Notes under the pieces: model-generated
Seen by the model: the letters and a program-made list of their open reading frames with translations, nothing else
Databases searched by the model: none
Told to the model about the DNA's origin: nothing
Translations under genes and position numbers: made by a program
Part shown: piece by piece, positions 1 through 11,718 of the stretch
Layout of the letters: the number at the start of each line of letters is the position of its first letter
Numbering within the stretch: position 1 is the first letter of the stretch
NCBI GenBank assembly: GCA_003427395.1
Contig: BFEA01000149.1
Location: 826,400 to 890,399 of the forward strand
Reading direction: 5' to 3'
From: Chara braunii
Lineage: Eukaryota; Streptophyta; Charophyceae; Charales; Characeae
DNA: 64,000 nt

Positions 1-660
1 AACTGACTAAGGATCTGGCCACCATGCCCGACAGGGAGGCAAGAAAACAGGCCATCAAATCCTTTAGAGACAATTGGCTAGACCCCCGTTGCCGACTAGT
101 AGAAGTCCATAAGAATGGAAAAGTATAGTGGAAGAACTGGGTGGCAGAGGACAACACGTGGACCTATAGGACAATGGACTGTTTCCACACCGAGTTACTG
201 AGACAATCGGCCATGGCACTGACGGACCTACTCCAGACTGGCGGACAACCCTCCCCGGTACAGAATGCTGCGCTCTCTCCCCCAATCTCTCCATCCCCGT
301 CCCTGTCCCCTTGCTTGCCGTCACAGTCCCCTCTACAAACGTCCTCTACGCCTCCCCCCCTCCCCCCCTCCCGCTGTCCCCCCCACCCCCGATCCCTACA
401 CACCCCCTTCCCATTCCGACCGGGAATCCGCCTATTACCTCACCACAACCCCCTCCACTTCCAATGGGAGTGTCGCCCCTTACACCATCCCCCCCACATT
501 CTCTTCCACCATTCCACTCCGCTTACCCCTCAATCTGACCAGTCGGGCCTGCCAAAGATGCGAATCTCCAAAGGGAGGACAATGGTGCCAGCATCCTCAC
601 AGCATCGGCATCCTCACATCCTCACTTCAACGAATATGAGCTCTCCCCCGGTACAGGGGC
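1..660 (+). pseudogene. LINE ORF2 3' end remnant (LINE-G)
   Basis: An open frame runs from the left edge with one in-frame TAG (about 129-131, before a Trp codon), then becomes proline-rich over a C-rich stretch at about 250-540. The same order, a C-terminal ORF2 stretch then proline-rich sequence then the conserved LINE tail, is seen in LINE-A and LINE-D, and the tail motif follows at 863. I infer the 3' end of a plus-strand LINE cut by the window edge. No catalytic motif is visible in this part. Confidence 0.45.
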
Positions 661-862
661 CGTAAGGGGGACCACAAAATTTGTGTGAAGGTGGATAGCA
701 ACAACAGTAGACAAGAGATGACAACAGATTCAGAATATCGAAGTGAATGGACCATCCTGAGTTGGTGCAGCACATACGCATGATGGATCATTATAAAAAG
801 GCAGACAAGCAGTACACGAAACAATATAAAGCCAAACATGCATCTTGTTTTGTATGTAAAAT

Positions 863-916
863 GGGACGAGGGACCCGGTTTCCGGCAGGTGCCGCTCCCC
901 ACCAATAGATGGAGCC
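863..916 (+). repeat. LINE/retroposon 3' tail motif, copy 1
   Basis: A module of about 54 nt: GGGAC near its start, a CCCGGTTTCC-GCAGGTG core and CCACCAATAGATGGAGC at its end. Ten copies occur in this window, most close to poly(A) on the sense strand. This copy reads toward the assembly gap at 983. Confidence 0.75.
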
Positions 917-982
917 ACCCCGAGAGTGCCAGTGGTGCCTACTCTTATCAGCACACCTGGCAGGTTGGCACCTCCTCAGGTT

Positions 983-1181
983 NNNNNNNNNNNNNNNNNN
1001 NNNNNNNNNNNNNNNNNNNNNNNNNNNNNNNNNNNNNNNNNNNNNNNNNNNNNNNNNNNNNNNNNNNNNNNNNNNNNNNNNNNNNNNNNNNNNNNNNNNN
1101 NNNNNNNNNNNNNNNNNNNNNNNNNNNNNNNNNNNNNNNNNNNNNNNNNNNNNNNNNNNNNNNNNNNNNNNNNNNNNNNNN
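983..1181. other. assembly gap (199 N)
   Basis: The gap lies between a plus-oriented tail motif on the left and a T-run followed by a minus-oriented tail motif on the right. It therefore separates two LINE 3' ends that face each other. A poly(A)/poly(T) inverted repeat probably blocked assembly. Confidence 0.9.
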
Positions 1182-1200
1182 TTTTTTTAATGGGAACAAG

Positions 1201-1254
1201 GCTCCAATCTATTTGTGGGGAGCAGCACGTGCTGGGAACCGGGCCCAGCGTCCC
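1201..1254 (-). repeat. LINE tail motif, copy 2
   Basis: Reverse-strand copy of the tail module, with T-rich sequence at 1182-1188 marking the poly(A) side. The coding body that should lie to the right is not recognisable, so this may be a short tail-only retroposon. Confidence 0.65.
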
Positions 1255-1286
1255 ATATAGAAATTTACATAGAATTTTGAGAGTTT

Positions 1287-3000
1287 GAGATACCGAGGTC
1301 ATTACCCTGCTTTGGCTAAGAAAAATTAGAGCTACTTAGAAAATTACTACGACGAAATTCAGAAATAGGCAAAATTCAGACAACAACTCAGAAACCCCCC
1401 ATCAATCCTCTTTACCTCACTCCGGCAAGATTTACTGCAGCAGAGCCACCATCTTCGTTGCTGTTGTACCCTATTTCCATCCTACGAGCTAGCCCTCTCA
1501 CTAGTAGGACGCTTCATATCCCACTATCTACTTCTCCCCACTCACCTTTTTTTTGAGAAACAAAAACATATGCACATTTCAGAAAAAGACTCAGACCCCC
1601 CTAAACAATCCCCTGTACCCCACTCCGGGAAGACTTACTGCAGCAGAGCCACCATCTCCACTGCTGTTGTACACTATTCCCATCCTACCAGCTAGCCCCC
1701 TCACTAGTAGGACGCGTAATATCCCACCATCTCCTTCTCCCACTCACCTCGATCTCTTTTTTGAGATATCGGGGCCATTACCCGACTTCAGCGTCTGAGA
1801 ATACTTCAAAAGGAGAAAGGACGAAAACTAGAACCACTAACAATCCACCTCCTACCCTCACCACAGATGAAGGACACGTCAACCAAGGTTTCAGTCCTCG
1901 TACCAGAAATCATCAGATCTCATACTCCCCGGCTAGGGTTACAAGGCAACACAAACTGCCCCAGTAGCGACCTAACTGTTTCTGACGGACAGAGAGTGCC
2001 TTCCCTCTCGGCAACTCTCTTTAACTGTAAGGCCCCTCAAAAGGTTACAGGGTCACCGCCCCGGCAACAGCTACGTCGGGCAAGATGGTTATGCCTTCCA
2101 CCCTCAACATAACTTCAATGGCCTCAAGCTCCCTTGGTCACAGAGCAAATGCTCCAGCACCGGCCAATGTCGTCCCACCCCACCCTTCTAGTTAGACTTA
2201 CCACCCTAAACCGCCGATCCCTCTTCTGAATGAGCCCCCCCACTACCCTCTTGCCTCTAATTTGACCTTCCTTTTTTTGTTTGCAGAAATCACATCATAA
2301 CTAAGACGAATTACTTGATAAAAACTGATGAAAAAAATTCTACGCACTAAAACAGAATACGAATTTCAAATTTCAGACATAAATTCTTCAAATAGAAAAT
2401 TAGTCAGGAGAGGAAAAAATTATCCTCTCTTCTGATGTAGGTTTTGACGTTCACCTGAGACTCCATAACACGCTCACTGTGTGACCATCGAAGTTACTCC
2501 TTCCCTCAAAAAACAAAACCCCTGTTCCTACACTGCCCCCACCGGGAGGCACCCCCTCTCGGCCCCAGTTCGGAACAGCCTGTAAACGGACACTTCAACC
2601 CCCTAAAAGGCATACAATTCCCCTAGAGCATGCCTCACAGGCTGAAGTTTCCCCTTTCCCTTTGCCCCACCCCTTCCAGGCAAGGCAGCCCTCACATCTT
2701 CACTCCCTACTGTAAGTAGCTTCACCCCCTTGCCTTCTCTCCCCAACCGCCAGAGCTGATCCGACCCTAAATCAGCCTGGCCCAGAAAAAGACAATTCCA
2801 CAAAACTTCCTCTCCCCTCCAAGGATAACACCTCCCACCTTGCGAAACCCTCACGGGGAGGGGCTCCAGCCATAAAGGAGAACCCCACCAATCGCAAAGC
2901 AAGACGCAAATATACGACACAAAGACACAGGTGAAACTTGGAACACAATTAACGAAAAAAACAATCAGAATCATCCTGTTACCGCAACAGTAATAAAAAC
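1287..3000 (+). repeat. dispersed repeat R1, copy A
   Basis: It starts GAGATACCGAGGTCATTACC. A block at about 1425-1545 is repeated at about 1627-1750 (ACTGCAGCAGAGCCACCATC and CTAGCCC-CTCACTAGTAGGACGC are shared), and the start motif recurs at 1762. The same blocks occur reversed at 50745-52005, and a partial copy lies at 7645-8110. A decayed proline-rich reading frame at about 2640-2900 resembles one in copy B (49643-50137, minus strand). Class unknown: I see no RT, transposase, LTR or inverted ends. Confidence 0.6.
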
Positions 3001-3932
3001 TAGGAAGTTCAAAATACCGACAGAGATTTTTTTAATGGAAAATTTCTTCGAAAGAAAATCCCAAGGAAAAAACAGTAGAAAAACGATTTTGATGTCCAAC
3101 CGGACTTTCGACTCTGATTTCCGGAACCCAAGGTTCAGGAAATCGTTCAGACCGTAAATCAGGAAACCGCTAATCAGAAAAAATTATCGTATGAACATCT
3201 AGGATTACAACTAGAAAAGAAAAACTAATAGCACAATTATTGAATCATCATCATTAGTTAAACGTCAAAGGAAAACTGAATCAGATCATCTTCATTTGAA
3301 AGAATATCCAGAATTACAACATAGAAAAAACAAACGAGTGATACACCTACAACAATCAAATTAGAAATTTAGAATAAAGAAGACAAAATTAAAAAAAAAA
3401 CTAATTAGATCATCATCATTTGGTGAGCATAGCGGATTACGACATGCGGGCTTTAAGAATCAAGAAAGAGCAGGCAAACAGGCAATACAAAGTCAACGAA
3501 TCAAAAAAACTGTTGAAAACAAAACCCTGAGATCGTGTTGACGCGTAACCTTTTTCACCCGCAGCAGGCTTCACATGAGATATCGATGTCCTCCTTCCTC
3601 CTTGAAACGTTATTCTCCATGTAGAGTCCTTCATACACTCGAGACATCAGAACAGGTAAGAGGAGAAACACTGACACACCCCTCCCCCCGTCAAACCTCA
3701 CCTCCTCGCCTTCATCGGCCGTCAAACACCCGACCGCCTATTGGTCGACTACACCATCGAAAGGCCAGACAAGGAAGGTAATCAGACCGTAGCCAAGATC
3801 ACCATCACAGCAGTCCACGCCATGTCACGAACACAACAACCGAGCCTGCCAGTTGCCCCTCAGTTCACGGGTTTCTGCGTTCAGTCAATGCGCAGAGTGA
3901 ATCGGTCCACACACAAACCCAAGTCATAGAGC

Positions 3933-3935
<3 letters not shown>
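3001..3935. other. AT-rich intergenic or repeat remnant
   Basis: AT-rich from about 3000 to 3420, with repeated GATCATCATCATT-like strings, then more balanced sequence. The short open frames have no recognisable domain. I see no gene here. Confidence 0.5.
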
Positions 3936-3968
<33 letters not shown>

Positions 3969-4030
3969 NAATCTCTGGAGTCAGCTTGAGATGCTGGTAG
4001 GAGCAGACATCTCAAGCTGCACTCTAGGAG

Positions 4031-4084
4031 GCTCCATCTATTAATGGGGAGCTGCACCTGCTGGGAAACAGACCAGGCGTCCCC
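4031..4084 (-). repeat. LINE tail motif, copy 3 (LINE-A)
   Basis: Minus-strand copy lying between the LINE-A proline-rich end and its poly(A). This position ties the dispersed motif to the LINE 3' UTR. Confidence 0.75.
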
Positions 4085-4398
4085 TTTTACAAAATATTGA
4101 GAAAAAAAGAGACATTGTGACCAGAGGAGGGGAGGGGGGTCCAGCACAGTCCAACAGTCGGGTCTTCGAGCTGCCCACTCCTGGTACTACTATCCCAAAC
4201 TGTTGCATATTTTAATATGTTCCTCTACCGTCAGTCGGCGAACCTCCTGAACTCTTTCTCCCGAGTCTTATGAGGACCTTGATTCTTCGGCCCTGAGTTG
4301 GAGCCTGGTTCGGTCTCACAGGCCCCAGGGCACATATGTTTCTCAATCCTTCTCAGTCCCTTCTCAGACCCGGCCTTCTCTGCGACCCTGGCAGGGTA

Positions 4399-4893
4399 TC
4401 AGTTTCTTGTCTCGTACTCCACGATAAGGTTGTGGCTCGGGNGGCGATCCTTCGCCATGCCTCCCTTCTCCCTTCCTCCAGATTCCTTTAGTCGGGCTTC
4501 GGGGCCTGTCTTCTTGTCTTGTCTCTGCCAGAGTCTGTGTGTTGTTCTGCCATGCCCCTTCACAGTTTGTGTCTTGCATCGGTCATATTGCCTGCATTCC
4601 TTGTTGGATCCACATCTCATCAAAGGGGCCAGGGGGTGCAAAGGGCAGGGGAGGGGGAAGGGAGGGATGTCCCCGGGAGGGGGGAGGGGGGAGGGGGGTA
4701 GGGGGGCAGAGGCATGGCAGGGGGGGGGGGGGGGGGGCCGCTGAATGGATATGGAAGGGTGCGGGAGAAGGATGAAGTTAGTTTGGAGGTACGGGATGTG
4801 GAATTCGTTCATGGGTCTTCTCGTCCAGGTCTGTTCTAAGGATCTCCACGACTTCCACAAGATGTTCAGTTCCGCATCCAATTCACTGAACAA
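4399..4893 (-). pseudogene. LINE-A ORF2 extreme C-terminus
   Basis: The frame contains ELD, spaced Trp residues, EQ-W-R and TNFILLP, in the same order as the C-terminus of LINE-D near 60811-60950. A proline run encoded by a C-tract follows. It lies one frameshift downstream of the 4909-5985 frame, so the two were once one ORF. The shared TNFILLP shows that LINE-A and LINE-D belong to one family. Confidence 0.6.
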
Positions 4894-4908
4894 CCTGTGG
4901 GGGTCTTG

Positions 4909-5985
4909 CTATATTTGGTTGTAGGAGCCGATGATGGCAGTTTTGGCCTGTGGTTCCTTTTCCCCTCTATGAGCTTGTTTCATGGTTTTCCACGCCTCAT
5001 GTGTGTGGGATCTGATGACCTCCTCCAACGCCTGTTGTGCTTGCTGGAAGCCAAATTGGCGGTCTTTCCGTTCAAATGAGCACTTGGCTCGCCATGCCAG
5101 CATCAGTACGTTAAGCTTTGTATATGAAAACAGGTTCACAGCATAGGGGGACCATTGGGTGGGATGGTGGAGGTTCTTCTCCAGCAGCAGGAGACCGAGG
5201 TCCCATGGAATGTGGTACGTTGTTAGGGAGTGGACGGCGGCATCCCACCATTGCCAGATTTGGGTGACCATTGGGCATGCGAGGAGGCAGTGCTCTAGGG
5301 TCGCACTGGTAGGGGGGGAAGCCCTGCCACAATAGGTGCATATGAGGGAGAGCTGGCCTTTCTGTTCCAAGTTAGTTCTGGACACGATCCAATCTGGAGT
5401 GGGGAGACATCGGTGAAGGATCTGCCATTGCAGCAAGCGGAGATTTGTGGGCATTATTTTGGTATATTTAGCCCAGGGGAGGTTATGCAGGAGTGTCGGA
5501 TCCATGGGTGAGACCCACGTCCATCTTGCGGCTATGGTATGGTTAATTGGGAGTGTCTGTCTTGAATCTTTGTATCCCCCTTGAACCGTGTAGTCCCATA
5601 TGTGCATGGGTTTCCCATTTGTCCATTCCCACTCAACCGGATCAAAAGGCAAAACCTCGATTGGGGTTGAGGCTTCATAGGCAAAGAGACCCTCTTTCTG
5701 ATCTCCCACTACTCTTATGTTCATCAATCTTTTCGGACTCTCTTCACAGTCTAAGTCGGCGTTCTGTGTCAGCTTTGTCAATCTCACCCTAGGCAGTTCA
5801 GGTTCGTGTGCTTCCAGAATACAGTCTTCCTGGTCATTTGTCTGCACTCTGTAGATCACCAAAGGCAGGGGCAGATCTGCGAGCCTGACCACCCAATCTC
5901 CCTGTTGCACATCGGACCCTAGCTTCAAGGCTTGTTGCCTCGCAAGGGGGATGGCTTCACGGATCTGGTTCAGTTTGCAATCCAC
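4909..5985 (-). pseudogene. LINE-A ORF2 zinc-binding (zf-RVT) domain
   Basis: 358 codons. The central motif is LQWQILHRCLPTPDWI, then C-T-Y-C and LEHCLLAC, a CCHC zinc site typical of the RT zinc-binding domain at the end of plant L1 ORF2 proteins. Around it are WQWWDAA and PWDLGLLLLEK, shared with LINE-C, -D and -E. This domain is thought to help bind template RNA or target DNA. The frame is open here but cut from the RT part by frameshifts. Confidence 0.8.
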
Positions 5986-6461
5986 ATTTTAGCGTACCTG
6001 AGCTTTTTTTGAAGGAGGGCAAGTGTGGTCCAATCCCTGGCCTGTGAGTCCCACAATCCCCCGATTGTGTAAATACCTTTTTTGACCCAGGTGAACCATG
6101 ACGAATTTGTTGTTAGCAGGAAGGGTTTGCCTGCCTCGTCCGGTATGTGGGGGTCGCCAAACAGCGGTTGACGGCAGATGTCATGTCACTTGTTGGGAGG
6201 ACGTTTTTGCTTCGGTCCAACCCGCCTCCAGAGAATGATTATGAATGGCCACAAAAGGTCGTTTGTTATGTCATGTTTGGTGGCGTGGGCCGGGTTTCGC
6301 GCTGGCCCTTGGGGTCCCAGGGAAGGGATAGACCAATATGCATTGGTCAACCACTCAAGGGGATGCACTTTGCTATCGTCTGGTGACTTTGGGGCCAAGT
6401 TTGCAATCTGTAGAGAGGCCAATGGTGCCCATGGGATGTCGTTACCGGTAAGCACTCTCAC

Positions 6462-6824
6462 TCACACTTTGAAGATGAGGGCTTCGCTTTCTTTCCCATG
6501 GTCAAGGATTCCCAAGCCCCCTTTGGATCTTGGCTGGGTTAGTACATCCCATCTTACTTGGTTTAGGCAGCCTTGGGTATTTGTGCTGTTTTTCCATAGG
6601 TATACCGCCAGGGCTTTCTCGAGTCTTGCACATTGTTTTTGGGTGAGCGACCATACTGCAAGCTTATACCAGATTGCTGCTAGGATGGCATTGTTGATCG
6701 TCAATGCTCTACCAACCAACGAGGTATGCAGGCTATCCCATCTGCTCAGTCTATCAATTGCCAGGTTCACCAAGTTGTCCCCGTGGTCACATGGGGGTCC
6801 GAGGGCTGTCAACTTCACTCCCAA
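6462..6824 (-). pseudogene. LINE-A RT thumb/connection region
   Basis: Contains LVGRALTINNAILAAIWYKL and SKGGLGILD, strongly conserved in L1-type ORF2 just after the RT core. LINE-B has the matching IWYKS-AIWAL and SKGGLGIID at 11510-11880. A proper junction with the zinc domain is lost. Confidence 0.75.
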
Positions 6825-6899
6825 GATTCTGATTGCTGTTTCTTTTGCTGCCCACGAGACCTGCGGTTGTGGGGGGGGTTCCTCTCCCTGTGGGTGCAG

Positions 6900-7247
6900 C
6901 TACCATCCCTCCATCTTGACCCCCCAATTGACTTTCATATCTGCTGCCAATGAGAAAAGTTGAATGGTTTGTATCAACGCTTTGAGGCTCTCTTCATCAA
7001 CCCGAATGAGAACCGTCAGGTCATCCGCAAATAGCGACGTTACAGAGATGAGATGGTCTGGAAGCGCTGGGATAGGCACTTTGTGGATGCTTGGGTTTGC
7101 CCTAATTAGTGATGCCAAGGCCTCCATGACTGTGACGAAGAGTAGGGGTGCTATTGGGTCTCCTTGACGCACCGATCTTTGCAGGGGTATAGGCGATGCA
7201 AAATCGAAGTGATAAGGGAAAGATCGAAGGTATATTGATGATATCAC
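6900..7247 (-). pseudogene. LINE-A reverse transcriptase palm
   Basis: Contains LQRSVRQGDPIAPLLF (RT motif B) and LFADDLTVLI (motif C, catalytic Asp pair intact), then a region ending near KVNWG. These are the core of a non-LTR RT. The earlier palm Asp (motif A) lies beyond the truncation point. Both Asp of FADD are kept although the rest of the element is broken. Confidence 0.85.
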
Positions 7248-7533
7248 ACATGGATCGACGAGCGGGAATCCGGGTTATTGTCCAGGAGGATTGCGACGAA
7301 AGGATCCACAAAACCTACTTCACGGGTGTTTATGATCTGAGACAAACCAGCGACAACGAGGGCAAAGTCTTAGAGGACTGATTGAAAAATGTGAGCGGAA
7401 AGAAAGAGAACAAAGAAAGGCGAGAATGAAAAATTATGAGTGGGGGGCGATCGGGAATCGAAGGACGAGAGTCGGTTGGTTCAGAGGTGGAAGTAGATGG
7501 ATGGTAATTCACGAGTCCTGCTGATGAGGAGGG

Positions 7534-7644
7534 CTACCGTCTTCACCCGAATATAACGGTCGGTCATTATAGTTGTATTTGGGACAATTTTCTGTCCATA
7601 CGCAGCGATAATGATCGGGTGTTCTATTCGGATGAAGACGATAG
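7534..7644. mobile_element. MITE2 copy (foldback element)
   Basis: About 111 bp with inverted ends: GCTACCGTCTTCACCCGAAT at the left and the imperfect reverse complement at the right (ATTCGGATGAAGACGATAGC). Related copies are at 52313, 54305, 55744 and a half copy at 14775. It has no coding capacity. Confidence 0.7.
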
Positions 7645-8120
7645 CTGGTAGGATGGGATAGGGGTATAGCAGCAGTAGAGATGATGACTCTCCTGTAATA
7701 TAAGTGTTGTCGGAAGGGGGAAAGGGGGTTGATGGGTAGCTTCGGGTACTGAGCTTGACCAGTGTCTATAGGGATTGGATAGTCTAGAACTGAAGCTGGG
7801 TACTCTTGGGGTCCACTAATTCATCAGATGTTGTGCTGATGATGTCATTTAGCTCATATATGGTCTGTGCCAGAACGACGCTAGTCGGCGCTGGGGTTTG
7901 GTTATGCTGCCTTGTAACCCGAGTTAGACGGGGCATGAGACCTTTTTTTTTTTTTTTTTTTTTTTAGGGGGACGAAGGAATTGCGAAGGGTGGAAGGAAT
8001 TCTAGTGGCAACTGTGAGCTACCATCAGGATGTCCAAGGTCAGGGATGGGGTTGGGTGTGTTGCCCTGTAACTCAGCATGGGGGGGCGTGAGACTGAGTG
8101 GAGTCCTGGCATGAGGATAC
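7645..8120 (-). repeat. R1 fragment, copy C
   Basis: Minus-strand matches to R1: a GCTGGTAGGATGGGATA block and two GTAAC..G-rich blocks (about 7905-7940 and 8055-8095) equivalent to copy B at 50800-50960. A poly(T) run at 7943-7965 lies within it. Confidence 0.5.
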
Positions 8121-8300
8121 GAGGGCGGAGGCAGTCTTGGTTGGTCTGCTGAACAGTACTTTGGTAGGTTGGGTTTTGGTCCATGGACTAGTCTTTGTGA
8201 CCTTTCCTTTTTTTTTTCTTTTTTTTTTCACATGAACACGAGACAGTGTCTACTAGGGAAAGTGATAAGGGCAGCTCTCCGTAGTACTACTGATTTCGGG

Positions 8301-8354
8301 ACTCCAATCCATTGGTGTGGAGCAGCATCTGCTAGAAAGCGGGTCTAACATCCC
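8301..8354 (-). repeat. LINE tail motif, copy 4
   Basis: Diverged minus-strand copy with T-runs at about 8207-8229 on its poly(A) side. It looks like a short, tail-only retroposon. Confidence 0.6.
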
Positions 8355-8739
8355 TGATACAATATCCTATGGGGGGTTGGGCTTCTATCATGCTATTATC
8401 GGGTCGGAGGGAGTATTAGATTGTGATATATATGTAAAATTCAAAGTCCTTGATACCCCCAACTTGAAATGGATGAACACATAAGCTATTAAAGACTTAT
8501 AAATCCTCAAGATCAAGTCTAATCAGTTTTGGTTTGACGAGGATGTTATTACCATTCTTCTCAGATTAATACGCCAGGCTACCCACAAGAAAGGTGGGAT
8601 CCTAGACACTGCAAACTGGAAAGAATTGAAGATCAATGGGTAATAAGGCAGAGAAAGTGAACCTAATAGAACTTCTCTATAACAAGGACAAAAATTGGAA
8701 ACTCCTTAAAAGAAATGCAGACTTGGATCTCATATCTCC

Positions 8740-9480
8740 AAATGTTAACGACCTAGCTTCTGTCAAGAGCACCAAGCACCAAGCTATAATTGAACTCCTT
8801 AAAGAGGTAGGTGGTAAGGAATGATCGGATGTGATCTGCATTCAGGAGACGCACTTAACGAACATAGCAACCCATAATCACATTCACAAAACCCCCATGA
8901 TGCATACCGGGAACACGCTTTAAAACCAAGAAGTGCAGGTGTGGCTATATGGGTCCCACCAGGTTCAAAAGCATAAGTAATTAACTGGGAAGCCGACCAA
9001 CAGGAAGGAAGATGAATTTTTATACAGGCGATGCTGAAATTAGAAGTGGTCAGTATATTGAATGTATATGGACCCAACGAGATGGAGGAACGCCAGACTT
9101 TTTTCGATTCCTTACTTCCCCGTCTCTCGGTGACCATCCTAATTATAATGGGGGGGGACTTCAACGCAGCACTCGATGGGAATCTAGACAGATAGAACAT
9201 TCCTTCCCCGTGTCCTCCCTATATAGAAAAAGATGAACAAATCATATTCAATTTATGCAATTCCTACAATCTCTTTGATTCCTTCAGGAGACTGAATCCT
9301 ACCACAAAATCTTTATCTTGTCTTACCAAAAGGCACTCCAATAAACCTACTAAATTCAGGATCAATCTTATTTTAGTCTCTGAAGATCTTCATGGAGGTA
9401 TTCAATTTGCCTGTATCTTACTTAGAAGTGTCTTTCCAGGACTGGATCATGCTATGTGTATGACAATGTTCTCCTTCCGA
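8740..9480 (+). pseudogene. LINE-B APE-type endonuclease
   Basis: Split over frames but readable: KHQAIIELLKEVGGKE, a stop, then DVICIQETHLT (catalytic Glu of the AP-endonuclease family), GDFNAALDGN (the GDFN motif) near 9150-9190, and a C-terminal GLDHAMC near 9440 (the Asp-His step). This enzyme nicks the target to prime reverse transcription. Stops and frameshifts make it inactive. Confidence 0.8.
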
Positions 9481-10189
9481 AAAAAGCCGGATCAGGGGAA
9501 TAGATACTATAAACTCAATACTTAACATCTGAAGGACCATGAATTCTTACAATACCTGGAGGACGTATGAGAATTCTGGAAAAAACAGAAGACCCACATC
9601 GAAAATGACATAATATGGTTCAACAACGACCTTGTTTTTTTAGGCTGTAAATGCAATGAATACTTTAAAGCCCTGGTAAATATAAGACATCAGCAAGAAA
9701 CTGAAACTCATAAAAAAATTCATGAACTACAAGAAAAAGAGACAAACGAAAATGAACAAGAAGCCCTAAAGTCTCTAACTAATGAAATTCATACTTTAGA
9801 AGACCACTTACTCAAATGTATGGAATATAGATGGCAAGGATTCAGAATACGTGGTAAGCTCAAGAAACATCAGATGAAAGGTGTCATGGACGCTCGTTTC
9901 TTTGCCATGACCAGAGCTAGAACAAGTAGAACCACAATAGAAACTTTAGTAAACCCCTCAATTCATAGCAACACCACGAACAACGGTTCGTCTTTCTAAC
10001 CATCTATTTTGCCTTGCTTTCCTAAAATTATGCTTACCATGACGATGAACCCTTAGTCATCTCAACGGCTGTCAGCATGAAAATAGTTAGGGAATTTTTA
10101 TAAAGATCTTGTCAAGTCAGAAATTTCCTTTATTCCCTTATCACAAAGAACAACAGAAATAGAGGAATTCCTAACGTACAAAAAGAGAA

Positions 10190-11280
10190 ACTGAATTTGT
10201 CATTAACTAAGGACAAAATTTGGAAAACCATAATCTTAATAGAAGAGGAAAAAACACCAGGTGTCGATGGTCTCCCAAAAGAATTATGGGAGTCCATGGG
10301 GGACCCTTTAGCATAAAATCTCATGAATTATTATCAAGCGGTCTGGACTGCAGAAGATATGAAAGAGATTGTCAATCAAGGGGTTCGTACCTTTCTGTAC
10401 AAAAAAGGAGATAAACTTAACATTTACAATTATCACCCTATCACATTCCTTACAATGGTTTATAAATTGGTCGCAAAAACTCTCGCAGATAGAATGCTCA
10501 AGCCATACCTGACATTATTCACCCATTACAAACAGGGTTCATCTCAGACCGGAATATACAAGATAATATCCTCCTTATAAATGAACTTATCAAAGTTGCA
10601 TGCAATCTAAACATAATGCTGCCTTCATTTTCATAGACTTTGAGAAAACCTATGATCATGTGAATTGGTTCGTCCTGGATAAGTGTCTGAACACAAATGA
10701 ACTTCGGACCTTGCTTCAGAAGGTGGATTGCAAATATGCATAAAAAAACAACCACAAGAGTGATGATTAATGGCAGCATGACACCTCCATTAGATCTACA
10801 GAGATCAGTTAGGCAAGAGGATCCACTAACTCGTTTCCTCTTCATAATAATAATGGAAGTGCTGACAACCAACCTAAAACAATACAAAAATATTAGGAGA
10901 ATTCATGTGACCTCCATCCCAAAAGAAGCAATCCCTATCTGCTCACTATTTGCAGACGAGCTCTCTTTGATGGTCGATGCAACACAGAAAAGCATGGATG
11001 CAATTAAAAATTTAATAAACAGATTTTGCAGATTAGCAGATATGAGCCTCTTCATAACAATAATGGAAGCTCTGACCGCCAAGTTGACACAAAGATATTA
11101 AGAGAATTCATGCAACCTCCATCCCAGAAGAAGCAATCCCTATCTGCTCACTATTTGCAGACAACCTCTCTTTGATGGTGGATGCAACACAGAAAAACAT
11201 GGATGCAATTAAAAATTTAATGAACAAATTTTGCAGATTAGCAAATATTAGGGTAAACTGGGGAAAAAAAACCCTAGGAT
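10190..11280 (+). pseudogene. LINE-B reverse transcriptase core
   Basis: Motifs in order: TPGVDGLPKELW (about 10257), YHPITFLTMVYKL (about 10430), FIFIDFEKTYDHVNW (motif A, about 10625), LQRSVRQEDPLTRFLF (motif B, about 10796) and SLFADELSLMVDA (motif C, about 10946). Motif C reads FADE rather than FADD, and motif B has QED where QGD is usual. Both changes would be expected to hurt activity. A second partial copy of the B/C region follows in tandem (11047-11256). Confidence 0.85.
10837..11256 (+). repeat. tandem duplication of the RT active-site segment
   Basis: The segment 10837-11046 (starting CCTCTTCATAATAATAATGG) is repeated at 11047-11256 with a 210-bp period. Both carry the CTATCTGCTCACTATTTGCA block that encodes the FAD motif. 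The second copy has a 1-nt deletion near 11092 that breaks the frame. The copies differ at many sites, so the duplication is not recent. Confidence 0.85.
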
Positions 11281-11529
11281 GATGGATACATCATGAGGGA
11301 GTTAGACCACCAGAAACACCCCGCATTAAATGGCTTCCCTTAAACAAGGCATTAAGGGTCCTAGGCATCTCGCTATCAACTGAAGGGAAGCCCACAATTA
11401 ACAACGAAGTTATCTTTCGAAGTGCCCAATCCAAATTATAATTATGAAAAAACAAACACACATCGATAATGGGCAGAGCCTTGGTAATCAATAATGCAAT
11501 TTTAGCCTTGATTTGGTATAAGTCAGCAA

Positions 11530-11708
11530 ACGGTAGGAGGTTTTAGTTAGGATCTTCTGTTTCCATGTTTGGACTGTGGTTGGGTAGATCATAGACAATT
11601 TTTTATGAAAACTGCAGTTGTTCTTAAAATTGTTTCTCATAGGTTTTCGCAGGTTTGGTAATCGACTGATTGTTTTAAAAAAATGGGGGGGGGGAAGGGG
11701 GGGGGAGG
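11530..11708. mobile_element. 179-bp insertion with 10-bp target duplication
   Basis: AAGTCAGCAA occurs at 11520-11529 and again at 11709-11718. Removing the insert plus one repeat joins IWYKSA to IWAL, matching IWYKLAVWSL of LINE-A exactly at the break. The insert begins ACGGTAGGAGG and ends in a G-rich run. I see no inverted ends and no poly(A). The element type is unknown. Confidence 0.8.
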
Positions 11709-11718
11709 AAGTCAGCAA

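Larger units (their letters stand above)
3937..7260 (-). mobile_element. LINE-A, L1-type, 5'-truncated
   Basis: Minus-strand non-LTR retrotransposon. Reading 5' to 3' it has the RT fingers/palm (7247-6900), RT thumb region (6824-6462), a linker, the zinc-binding domain (5985-4909), a proline-rich end (about 4890-4640), the tail motif (4084-4031) and a poly(A) seen as T at about 3937-3966. The endonuclease and first RT blocks are absent, consistent with 5' truncation during target-primed reverse transcription. Frameshifts separate the coding pieces, so it is dead. No target-site duplication was found. Confidence 0.8.

Noticed and set aside
4621-4740. G-quadruplex regulatory element
   Set aside because: The G-runs are the antisense of the C-rich, proline-coding end of LINE-A. 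There is no evidence for a separate regulatory role.
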